Positions 1-7,248 of a stretch of 23,769 bases of DNA are shown in pieces (positions within the stretch are counted from its first letter, which is position 1; each line of letters starts with the position of its first letter). Position numbers and translations under genes: made by a program. The notes under the pieces are model-generated. The model ran no database searches. It was given only the letters and a program-made list of their open reading frames with translations, and was not told the DNA's origin. Source of the stretch: Lentzea aerocolonigenes (GTDB lineage Bacteria > Actinomycetota > Actinomycetes > Mycobacteriales > Pseudonocardiaceae). The stretch lies in the NCBI RefSeq assembly GCF_000955955.1, contig NZ_JYJG01000209.1, positions 1 through 23,769 of the forward strand. The letters run 5' to 3'.

Positions 1-388
1 AGCGTGTGGACGTGCTGAGGGTAGGCGCTGACGTGCGGTGCGGTGGTCGGCTTGCGATGGCTGGCGCGAGTTGACCATGCGGTGGTCGGATTGCGTTGGC
101 ATGTCGCGTTCCGGCGGAGTGGTCACCTGCCGTGCGATCGGTCACCTTGAGCGGTGGTTGCCCAGGCAGTGACACGCGTTGGTTGCGTCATCGCCGCTTC
201 GCGACGACAGCGACGACACGTTGGCACCGTCGGAGTCAGTCATCACCGGCTCTCCCGGTCGCCATCCCGCGTTCGGGCTCGCTTCGCATCGCCCCTGTCG
301 GAGGGCGGCGCCACTGCCCACGGGGTGCGACACCGGCGACAGCACGCAGTGGTGCGGGCGTCGCCAACCGCCCCTGAGAGCCAGGCGT
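1..388. other. Gene-free left edge with an imperfect direct repeat
   Basis: I see no convincing gene here. The open frames on both strands are short, overlap each other and show no ribosome binding site or recognisable motif. The one visible structure is an imperfect direct repeat of 23 bp, at 39-61 and 78-100 (21 of 23 bases agree, 39 bp apart), with core TGCGGTGGTCGG. Shorter GGTGGT and GGTCACC echoes follow up to about 160. It could be a binding region for a gene left of the window, or chance in GC-rich DNA. The C-terminus of a gene entering from the left cannot be excluded for the first 70 bases. Confidence 0.35.
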
Positions 389-419
389 GTGAAGGCTCCT
401 ACCGAACCGGAGCCTTCAC
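389..419 (-). terminator. Hairpin terminator overlapping the end of the 366-aa gene
   Basis: Perfect 11-bp stem (389-399 with 409-419) around a 9-nt loop, core TGAAGGCTCC/GGAGCCTTCA. On the minus strand the first arm is coding, the TAG stop (401-399) sits at the loop/second-arm junction, and the second arm is untranslated. No T-tract follows, which is usual for actinobacterial terminators. Confidence 0.7.
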
Positions 420-1499
420 TCCCTTGCCCCGGGACATCGCCTTGACCGCAACGCCGCGCAGGCTCAGGAAGGAGAGCCGAGGGTCCTCGTAGTAGTCCCA
501 AGGCCCGGCATCAGCCATCGCACCCAAAGCCCGGAACTGCCCGACCGCTTCCTCGAACCGGTGCAGCTGAATCAAGGCGAACGCGGCGTACCCGCGGTCG
601 TCCCGGACCGAGTAGGTGTCCGCACCCTGATCGTCCAGCCGGCCCAGCAACGCGTCCAAGGAGGCCACCACGGCAGGCGCCTTCCACATGTCCGGATCAG
701 TGCTCTGCGCCTCGTAGGCGGCGTGCAACGGCCAAGCCAGGAACTTCGGCGACGACGCGGCGGCCTTCAGCGCGAACTCCAAAGCCAGTTCGTTCGACCC
801 GTGCCACTTGCGGCACCAGTACTGCAGGGCCTGCTGGTGTCCGTTGTGGTGCAACGGATCCCGCGAGATCAGCTCGGTCCAGATCGCCTGGAACTCCTCG
901 TGCGGCACCTGCAGGCCGCGCGCGAGGGTCAGCTGGGTGTTCCACGGCGTCGGGTCGGAGGGCAGCACGGAGGCGGCCACCGCGGCGGCCTCACGGGCTT
1001 CGAACAGGACTCGGTGGAAGCCCTCGAACTGTTCGCGGGTGGTGGAGGAGGCGGTGCCGTTGCCGCGAATGTCCCAAGCCAGGGACACGAGCGACATCGC
1101 GTGCACGACGGCCCAGTGCGGGTCGCCCGGGCGGCCGGACTGCCAGGCCGACATCCAGGTGTCGTCCTTGGCGGCCAGGTCGGCCAGTGCCCACACCACT
1201 CGCTGGCGGCGGTCCCAGTCGCCGAGGGTGGCGGCCACCAGGTCGGCGGCGTTCTCCCAGTTGCCGGCTCGGACGTCGTCCTTCACGGCGGCCAGGGCCA
1301 GGTCCTCCAGCGGCGTGGTCGAGGTGACCTCGGCGTCGGGGACCAGGCCGTAGCGCTCCGGGTGGGTCTTGGGCAGGACGTGGGCCGCCACGACGTCGGA
1401 CGGGAGTTCGTCGATCTCGACGCCGAGGCGCTTGGCCTCGCGCATCAGACGGATGACGGTGATGAGTTCCTTGGGCTTGAAGAGAAGCGAGAGCACCAC
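399..1499 (-). CDS. Unrecognised 366-aa soluble protein, DUF4034-like
   Basis: Function unknown. The protein has no signal peptide or clear membrane segment and looks mostly alpha-helical, rich in Ala, Leu and Trp, as in repeat-type helical proteins. A central H-x-x-A-L-Q-Y-W-C-R-K-W-H-G-S stretch (around residues 230) recalls the KWxGS signature I associate with DUF4034; this is recollection of the family, not a search result. The start is a GTG with GGAG seven bases upstream (1507-1510); a second GTG follows immediately and could also serve. The gene lies 24 bp behind the M48 peptidase gene on the same strand, so the two are probably co-transcribed. It ends in a hairpin that overlaps its last codons. 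Confidence 0.75.
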   Translation of the reverse strand: MVLSLLFKPKELITVIRLMREAKRLGVEIDELPSDVVAAHVLPKTHPERYGLVPDAEVTSTTPLEDLALAAVKDDVRAGNWENAADLVAATLGDWDRRQRVVWALADLAAKDDTWMSAWQSGRPGDPHWAVVHAMSLVSLAWDIRGNGTASSTTREQFEGFHRVLFEAREAAAVAASVLPSDPTPWNTQLTLARGLQVPHEEFQAIWTELISRDPLHHNGHQQALQYWCRKWHGSNELALEFALKAAASSPKFLAWPLHAAYEAQSTDPDMWKAPAVVASLDALLGRLDDQGADTYSVRDDRGYAAFALIQLHRFEEAVGQFRALGAMADAGPWDYYEDPRLSFLSLRGVAVKAMSRGKGVKAPVR

Positions 1500-1523
1500 G
1501 GGAGGTCTCCAGACGAAGAGAAG

Positions 1524-3023
1524 TCAGCGCGCGGGGCGGTAGTCGAGGGCCACGCCGGCGACGGCCAGGGCGTCGCGCAGGGGCGTGGTGTTGCCGGTGA
1601 CCGCCGCGTCCAGGTGGTCGGCCATGTCGATGTCGGAGGAGGAGGTGACGAACGTGGTCCGTCCCAGCCAGTCCAGCTCCCAGTGAGCGAGGCCCGCGTC
1701 GGAGAACGCCAGCGCGACCAGGGCGGAGAGCTCAGGCAGCACCTCGCCGCGGGCCATCTCGCGGCGGGCTCGCGTGCCGGCGTCCTTGTTGCCCGGTACC
1801 GCGGAACCCAAGTCGGCCAGGCGATCCGCGTCCAGGGCGTCGAGGACCGTCGTCAGTGACGGCGGCTGGTCCATCGCCGTGGCGGCGGCCTGCAGCAGGC
1901 GATCGGTTCCGCGCACCACGCGGGCGCGGGCGCCGATGTGGCTGAGCGTGGCCCAGTCGACGCGTTCCTTCGAACCCGCCTCGGCCGCGAGTGAGTTCAT
2001 CACCGCGGAGTCGAGCAGTGGCGTCGGGTCGGCGAGCAGTTCGAGCGCCGGGCGGTCGCCCCAGCCCGACTCGGGTTCCAGGGCGAGGGCGTCGATCGCG
2101 GCGATGCGGTCCTGCAACGGCGGGTGCGAGTCGTACGGGCCGCGGTCCGGCTCGGACGGGTGCTGGCGGATCTCCTCCAGTTCCTCGTGGAGTTCGGGGG
2201 CGGTGCGCAGGCGGGCGAAGCCGTCGAAGAACGTCGTCGGGAGGTAGCCGAGCGACCAGGCGACGGTCAGGTGGCGGTCGGTGAAGAGGTCCCACGCGGC
2301 GTCGATCACGGGCAGCTCGCGCAGTGCGGACGAGGCGGCCGACGAACCGGCCAACTGGGCCGAGACGCGGTCGGCGGCGAACTCCTGGCGCCGGCTGATG
2401 GCCTGGGAGACACGGAGGTACAGCTTGGCGTAGGCCTGGAACAGCTTGACGATCATGCGCTGGAACCAGTGCTCGGCGTCCATGTGGGAGCCGGCGCGCA
2501 GCATGGCGTCGCGGCCGGAGACCACGACTCCGGCCAGGCGCGTGTCCTTGTTGGCGTAGTGCCCGAGCTCGTGGGCGAGCACGGCGATGAGTTGCTTATC
2601 GGTCAAGGAGGTGAGCAGCGGAGCACCGATGAACATCCTGCGCTTCAGCACGCGCAGACCCAGGAAGCGGGTGTCCTCGGCGACGCCGGCGTTCACCGCG
2701 GCGAGGATCCGGATCTCGTCCGGCGGGCGGGTGCCGACGTCGGCGGCCAGGCGGTGGACGAGGTCCCAGAGCGCGGGCTGCTCGGCGGGCGTCACGAGGG
2801 TGCCGGGCACCTCGTCCTGTGCGCGGCGCTCCAGCGAGATCAGACCCTTGACCAGCGCGAACACCACCGGCACGACGAACAGGGCCAGCTTGATGCCGAC
2901 GAACGGCCTGTTGATCAGCGCGTACGCCTCCAGGGTGAGGAGTCCGCCGATCAACCCGAAGGCGAGCACGTAGAAACCGACGAGCAGCGCCACGGCGATG
3001 GCAGCGCGCAACGAAACACGCAT
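1524..3023 (-). CDS. M48-family membrane zinc metallopeptidase (HtpX/Ste24-like), 499 aa
   Basis: Zinc-dependent endopeptidase predicted in the cytoplasmic membrane. The motif HELGH (His151, Glu152, His155) supplies two zinc ligands and the catalytic Glu; downstream EFAAD (Glu214, Asp218) supplies the third ligand, the usual M48 arrangement. Two hydrophobic segments lie near the N-terminus (about residues 5-30 and 35-60). The roughly 200-residue C-terminal part after the peptidase core is unassigned. I chose the ATG at 3023, which begins MRVSLRAAIAV directly before the first membrane segment and has GAAGG 11 bases upstream; an ATG 33 codons earlier would add a polar, Cys-containing leader and is less likely. 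HtpX-type members are linked to membrane protein quality control, but the actinobacterial branch is poorly characterised, so the substrate is unknown. It heads a two-gene operon with the DUF4034-like gene. Confidence 0.9.
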   Translation of the reverse strand: MRVSLRAAIAVALLVGFYVLAFGLIGGLLTLEAYALINRPFVGIKLALFVVPVVFALVKGLISLERRAQDEVPGTLVTPAEQPALWDLVHRLAADVGTRPPDEIRILAAVNAGVAEDTRFLGLRVLKRRMFIGAPLLTSLTDKQLIAVLAHELGHYANKDTRLAGVVVSGRDAMLRAGSHMDAEHWFQRMIVKLFQAYAKLYLRVSQAISRRQEFAADRVSAQLAGSSAASSALRELPVIDAAWDLFTDRHLTVAWSLGYLPTTFFDGFARLRTAPELHEELEEIRQHPSEPDRGPYDSHPPLQDRIAAIDALALEPESGWGDRPALELLADPTPLLDSAVMNSLAAEAGSKERVDWATLSHIGARARVVRGTDRLLQAAATAMDQPPSLTTVLDALDADRLADLGSAVPGNKDAGTRARREMARGEVLPELSALVALAFSDAGLAHWELDWLGRTTFVTSSSDIDMADHLDAAVTGNTTPLRDALAVAGVALDYRPAR

Positions 3024-3194
3024 GAGTAGAGCGACCTTCCCCCAGTGCCGCGCACAGACGGCGGCGCAGGAAGTTTGCCCGAAGGGATGGTCACGACTCA
3101 ATCCCGAAATTACCGCGGGCACGAATTCGGGGTGGTTTTGTCAACCGGTCGATCGGCTACTGCGCGTACCTCCGCAGGTTGAGATCCGTGACCG

Positions 3195-3219
3195 CACCTC
3201 CGGCCTCCAGAGGGAGGTG
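3195..3219. repeat. Short inverted repeat upstream of the protease gene
   Basis: CACCTCC (3195-3201) pairs with GGAGGTG (3213-3219) across an 11-nt loop, about 65 bp before the protease start. It might be a leader structure or operator. The rest of the 3024-3282 divergent spacer holds a good TTGACA on the minus strand (3144-3139) but no matching -10 at normal spacing, so I do not call a promoter. Confidence 0.3.
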
Positions 3220-3271
3220 AGGTGACGCTCAGTGTCCCTACGGTCACTGACGCAACACCACATCGAGCACT

Positions 3272-3276
3272 GGAGG
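3272..3276 (+). promoter_or_regulatory. Ribosome binding site fixing the protease start at GTG 3283
   Basis: GGAGG six bases before GTG 3283. This start puts a basic n-region directly before the signal-peptide core, whereas the earlier in-frame start at 3232 has no such site. Confidence 0.8.
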
Positions 3277-3282
3277 TACCCA

Positions 3283-6200
3283 GTGAGATCAGGACAGCGA
3301 GGTGCCCGTCGGGGGATCACCGCGCTCGCGCTGTCGGCAGGCCTGGTCACCACGGTGACGGCGGCTGTCGCACACGCGGACCAGCAAGAGCCGGGTGATC
3401 AGCGTGGCGAAAGCGTCACGCTGATCACCGGCGACCGGGTGGAACTGAGCGGCAACCGGGTCGTGCGCTACGTGCCGGGGCCGGATCGCCAGCACCTGGC
3501 CGTGCGCACGTTCCTGCAGAACGGGCACCAGCACGTCGTGCCGGCCGACGCGGTTCCGTTGGTGGCCAACGGAAAGCTCGACCCGCGGCTGTTCGACGTC
3601 ACGTCGTTGCTGGAGTTCGGCTACGACGACGCGCACCGCGGCTCTGTCCCGGTGATCGTGCGGCCGGCGGCGGGCGCACGATCGGGCGTCAACGTGTTGA
3701 GCGCCAAGGGATCCGTGGCGGACCTGGTGCTGGGCGCGGCCGAGAAGTCGGGCAGTGCCTGGGAGTCGCTGCGCGGCAGTTCGGTCGAGAAGGTGTGGCT
3801 CGACGGCGTCCGCAAGGTGGCGCTCGACCGCAGCACCAAGCAGATCGGTGCACCCGAGGCGTGGCAGGCGGGCATCACCGGCAAGGGCGTGAAGGTCGCT
3901 GTGATCGACACGGGCGTCGACGAGAAGCACCCGGATCTGCAGGGCAGGCAGATCGCCGAGAAGAACTTCACCGACGCGCCGGACAACACCGACGAGGTCG
4001 GCCACGGCACGCACGTCGCGTCGACGATCGCCAGCAAGGGCGACAAGTACCGCGGTGTCGCGCCGGACGCAGAGATCCTCGACGGCAAGGTGTGCCGGCC
4101 GGGCGGTTGCACCGAGTCGGCGATTCTCGGCGGCATGCAGTGGGCTGCCGAGCAGGGCGCGCAGGTCATCAACATGAGCCTGGGCGGTGGTGACACGCCG
4201 GAGATCGACCCGCTCGAGGAGGCGGTCAACCGGATCTCCGCCCAGACCGGTGCGCTGTTCGTGATCGCGGCGGGCAACTCCGGGCTTCCCGAGACCATCG
4301 GGTCACCCGGCAGCGCCGAGTCCGCGCTGACGGTCGGCGCGGTGGACCGCAACGACGGCATCGCGCCGTTCTCCAGCCGTGGCCCGGCCGCGGACGGTGC
4401 GGTGAAGCCGGACGTGACCGCACCCGGCGTCGACATCGTGGCGGCCGAGGCCGGTACGCAGGGCCACGTCGCGATGTCCGGCACGTCGATGGCCACCCCG
4501 CACGTCGCGGGTGTCGTCGCGCTGCTCAAGCAGCAGCACCCGGACTGGAGCGGACCGCGCCTCAAAGCGACGATCATGGCTTCCGCCAAGGCGAATCCGG
4601 CGCTGAAGACGTTCGACCAGGGCGCCGGACGCGTGGACGTGCCGAAGATGCTGGCGCAGCAGGTGGTCTCCGAGCCCGCCAACATCAACTTCGGGGTTCG
4701 GCAGTGGCCGCACGACGACGACCAGAAGGTCGTCCGCGAGGTCACCTACCGCAACGCGGGCAAGGACCCGCTCACGCTCGACCTGACCGTGGACGTCACC
4801 GGACCGGACGGCAAGCCCTCGCCCGCCGGTCTGTTCGCCGTGTCCCCGGCCAAGATCACCGTCCCCGCCGGCGGCGAGGCCAAGGCCACGATCACCGCGG
4901 ACACCAAGGTGAACGCGGCCGACGGCGCCTACAGCGGGGCGGTCGTCGCGTCGAACGGCCAGCGCACGCTGATCAGCGTCAACCGCGAGGTCGAGAGCTA
5001 CGACGTCGGCGTCTCGGTGCTGGGCGTCGACGGCAACCCGACGGCCGACCACGGCACGTCGTTCGTGAACACCAAGACGGGCAAGGGTTACTCGGCCCAG
5101 GGCAAGAACATCAGGCTGCCCAAGGGCGAGTACATCGTGGACAGCCCGATCTTCACGGCCGACCGCAGGATCGTGCTCCTGGTGCAGCCCAAGTTCCAGG
5201 TGAGCGGCAAGACCACGCTCACGGTCGACGCGCGCAAGGCCAAGCCGGTCGCGCTGAAGACCCCGGATCCAGCGGCCAAGGGCATCATCGGCACCTTCAC
5301 GTACTCCACGAAGGTGGCGGGCAAGCCGTACGGCTCGGGCTGGGCGTTCTTCGACGGCCTCGCGGGCAAGCTCTTCACCGCACGGCTCGGCGACGACGCC
5401 GCGGGCTTCTCCACCACGGTGGCCGAGCAGTTCGAGGGCACACCCCGGGACGAGAAAACCCCGGTCAGCTATCGCCTGATGTGGACTGAACCCGGTCTGC
5501 CCACGGGCTACGAGCGCACGGCCAAGCCGAGCGAGCTCGCCGAGATGACGAGCACGTTCCGCCCGGCAGGCGAGGGCCATCGCCACGGCGTCGCGGCGAT
5601 GCCCCACCCGGCCGACGGCAGTGGCGGCTTCGGGTGGTTCACCCAGGTGCCGGACAACGGGAAGGCCGTCGACCTCGTCACCACCACGGGTGGCAAGTGG
5701 AGCTGGATCTACGACCGCACCACCGCCGGCAACACCCGCGAGTACTCGACCGAGACGCCGTCGAAGTCCTTCAGGGGCGGCAAGAAGTACGCGCAGGTGT
5801 TCGGCAGGGCCGTCCTGGGCCCGTCCGTTCCCGAGGCACCTGGCTTCGGCCTCGCGAGGCTCGAGGACCAGATCGCCGTCAGGGTCCCGCTCTTCACCGA
5901 CGGCAACGGCGGTGCGGGCAACGTCGGCACCGGAACCGCGAAGACCACGTTGTTCCACAACGGCACCAAGCTCGGCGAGCAACCCCAGCCGGGTGCGGTC
6001 TTCGACGTCCCGGCGCAGGAAGGCGCTTACCGGGCGGAGATCGAGCACAGCCGGACCGCCGAGCTGTCCACGAAGGTCAGCGGCGCCTGGACCTTCAAGG
6101 CCAAGCACACCACCGACGTGACGCACCTGCCGCTCACGGTGGTCCGCTTCCTGCCCGAGCTGGACGGCAACGACACGGCGCACGGCCGCGTTCTCGTCCT

Positions 6201-6429
6201 CCCGCTGAAGATCGAGCAGCAGCAGAACACGCCGAAGGTCAAGCGCGTCACCGTCGAGGTCTCCTTCGACGATGGCGCGACCTGGCAGCAGGTCCCGGTG
6301 GCCGGTGACAAGGCGATCGTGAAGCACCCCGGGGGCGCCGAGTTCGCGTCGCTGCGGGCCAAGACCGCGGACACCGCGGGCAACACCGGAGAGGTGACCG
6401 TCATCCGCGCCTACAAGATCGCGGGCTGA
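3283..6429 (+). CDS. Secreted subtilisin-like serine protease (S8), 1048 aa
   Basis: Extracellular serine endopeptidase. The catalytic triad is clear: Asp209 in VIDTGVD, His241 in GHGTHVA and Ser402 in SGTSMATPHVAG, with the oxyanion Asn332 in AAGNSG. Residues 1-32 form a signal peptide (basic n-region with RR, hydrophobic core, cleavage after AHA). Residues 33 to about 190 look like a propeptide, 200-460 are the catalytic domain, and the remaining ~580 residues are beta-rich domains of unknown role (the end has Ig-like character, with 'VSFDDGATWQQV' and 'KTADTAGNTGEVTVIRAY'). There is no C-terminal membrane anchor or sorting signal, so release into the medium is expected. This size and layout match large Streptomyces/Pseudonocardiaceae S8 peptidases. 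The gene stands alone, divergent from the M48 operon and closed by a strong terminator. Natural substrate unknown. Confidence 0.95.
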   Translation: MRSGQRGARRGITALALSAGLVTTVTAAVAHADQQEPGDQRGESVTLITGDRVELSGNRVVRYVPGPDRQHLAVRTFLQNGHQHVVPADAVPLVANGKLDPRLFDVTSLLEFGYDDAHRGSVPVIVRPAAGARSGVNVLSAKGSVADLVLGAAEKSGSAWESLRGSSVEKVWLDGVRKVALDRSTKQIGAPEAWQAGITGKGVKVAVIDTGVDEKHPDLQGRQIAEKNFTDAPDNTDEVGHGTHVASTIASKGDKYRGVAPDAEILDGKVCRPGGCTESAILGGMQWAAEQGAQVINMSLGGGDTPEIDPLEEAVNRISAQTGALFVIAAGNSGLPETIGSPGSAESALTVGAVDRNDGIAPFSSRGPAADGAVKPDVTAPGVDIVAAEAGTQGHVAMSGTSMATPHVAGVVALLKQQHPDWSGPRLKATIMASAKANPALKTFDQGAGRVDVPKMLAQQVVSEPANINFGVRQWPHDDDQKVVREVTYRNAGKDPLTLDLTVDVTGPDGKPSPAGLFAVSPAKITVPAGGEAKATITADTKVNAADGAYSGAVVASNGQRTLISVNREVESYDVGVSVLGVDGNPTADHGTSFVNTKTGKGYSAQGKNIRLPKGEYIVDSPIFTADRRIVLLVQPKFQVSGKTTLTVDARKAKPVALKTPDPAAKGIIGTFTYSTKVAGKPYGSGWAFFDGLAGKLFTARLGDDAAGFSTTVAEQFEGTPRDEKTPVSYRLMWTEPGLPTGYERTAKPSELAEMTSTFRPAGEGHRHGVAAMPHPADGSGGFGWFTQVPDNGKAVDLVTTTGGKWSWIYDRTTAGNTREYSTETPSKSFRGGKKYAQVFGRAVLGPSVPEAPGFGLARLEDQIAVRVPLFTDGNGGAGNVGTGTAKTTLFHNGTKLGEQPQPGAVFDVPAQEGAYRAEIEHSRTAELSTKVSGAWTFKAKHTTDVTHLPLTVVRFLPELDGNDTAHGRVLVLPLKIEQQQNTPKVKRVTVEVSFDDGATWQQVPVAGDKAIVKHPGGAEFASLRAKTADTAGNTGEVTVIRAYKIAG

Positions 6430-6440
6430 CCGCCTCCGGA

Positions 6441-6495
6441 GCGCACGCGGGGACCTTTCGTTCGGCACGAACGTACGGAAGGCCCCCGCGTGCGC
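6441..6495 (+). terminator. Nested hairpin terminator after the protease gene
   Basis: Perfect 12-bp outer stem (6441-6452 GCGCACGCGGGG with 6484-6495), then CCTT/AAGG (6454-6457, 6479-6482), then an inner stem CGTTCG/CGAACG (6459-6464, 6468-6473) with a 3-nt loop. It starts 11 bp after the stop codon. No U-tract. Confidence 0.85.
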
Positions 6496-6796
6496 GAACT
6501 GAGACAGGTGAGCGTGGCGATGTCACGCTCTGTCGCGGGGCGGAGGGGCGCGTTGCCGGTGCGGAAACATGTGAACGCAGGGCCGCAAGGGCCGAGAGGA
6601 CGCCTCACGAAGGCTCCACCGCTGCCCTAGAAGGATGATGGTGACAGAACCGACCGTATGAGAAGGCCGACTGGGTAGTCGCCGGGCCGCGCGGATCGTA
6701 TCCTGGAGGATGACGTCCCCAGGGTGGGTCGTCCGCCGGGTTCGGCGGAAACCGAAAACACCCGGCGCCCGCGACCGCTGTGCCGGAGGAGGAACG
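6496..6796. other. Intergenic region before the DUF3040 gene
   Basis: No gene seen. It should contain the promoter of the DUF3040 gene, but I find no -35/-10 pair with proper spacing. TATCCT at 6699-6704 is a possible -10 without a -35, and GTGACA at 6641-6646 a possible -35 without a -10. The minus-strand open frame crossing it is a shadow. Confidence 0.4.
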
Positions 6797-7192
6797 ATGC
6801 CACTCTCCGAGCACGAGCAGCGACTGCTCGACCAGATCGAGCGCGCGCTCTACGCCGAAGACCCGAAGTTCGCATCCACCGTACGAGGCGCCAAGTTGCG
6901 GCGGCCGTCCAAGCGGCGCCGTGTACAGGGCATCGTTCTGTTCGTCGTAGGCGTGGCGGCGCTCGTCGCCGGCGTGAGCTTCCTGTCGAAGCTCGCCATC
7001 GTCGGGATCCCCGTCGTGAGCGTCTTCGGCTTCCTGCTCATGTTCTTCGGCGTGCTCATCACCCTGACGACATTGCGTCGAGGTGACCAGGTCGCCGAGG
7101 GGACGCAGGAAGACGGCAAGACACGCAGCCGCAGCTCGTTCTCCGAACGGATGGAGGAGCGCTTCCGTCGGCGTTTCGACGAGGAGCAGTAA
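6797..7192 (+). CDS. DUF3040 small membrane protein, 131 aa
   Basis: Function unknown. The N-terminus MPLSEHEQRLLDQIERAL, followed by a short helix and 'DPKFAS', is the signature of the actinobacterial DUF3040 family. Two adjacent hydrophobic segments follow (about residues 45-65 and 72-95), with basic residues before and a charged Arg/Glu-rich cytoplasmic tail after. The ATG at 6797 is preceded by GGAGGAGG (6785-6792). As I recall, a DUF3040 gene also lies close upstream of mraZ in mycobacteria, which makes a link with envelope or division functions plausible but unproven. It shares a bidirectional terminator with the convergent transglutaminase gene. Confidence 0.88.
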   Translation: MPLSEHEQRLLDQIERALYAEDPKFASTVRGAKLRRPSKRRRVQGIVLFVVGVAALVAGVSFLSKLAIVGIPVVSVFGFLLMFFGVLITLTTLRRGDQVAEGTQEDGKTRSRSSFSERMEERFRRRFDEEQ

Positions 7193-7200
7193 GCCTTCAC

Positions 7201-7239
7201 GCGAAAGGGCCCGCCCCATCAGGGAGCGGGCCCTTTCGC
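7201..7239. terminator. Bidirectional hairpin terminator
   Basis: Perfect 14-bp stem (7201-7214 GCGAAAGGGCCCGC with 7226-7239) and an 11-nt loop, placed in the 56-bp gap between convergent stop codons at 7192 and 7249. It ends both the DUF3040 transcript and the moxR-DUF58-transglutaminase operon. Confidence 0.88.
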
Positions 7240-7248
7240 TTTACCGGC

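Noticed and set aside
561..1859. 432-aa plus-strand open frame opposite the DUF4034-like and M48 genes
   Set aside because: Rich in Arg, Gly, Val and Gln with no domain; it is the antisense shadow of two well-supported genes, a normal effect of high GC.
3024..3122. 33-residue N-terminal extension of the M48 peptidase
   Set aside because: Polar leader with Cys residues before the first membrane segment; the internal ATG at 3023 has a ribosome site and normal family length.
4303..6468. 721-aa minus-strand open frame across the S8 protease gene
   Set aside because: Arg/Gly/Leu-rich without motif; the plus strand has the catalytic triad, signal peptide and ribosome site.
6453..6483. CGTTCG-gca-CGAACG considered as an SOS/LexA-type operator
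   Set aside because: Spacing and flanks do not fit, and it is the inner stem of a 12-bp terminator hairpin.
6605..7219. 204-aa minus-strand frame opposite DUF3040
   Set aside because: No motif; DUF3040 on the plus strand has a strong ribosome site and a family signature.
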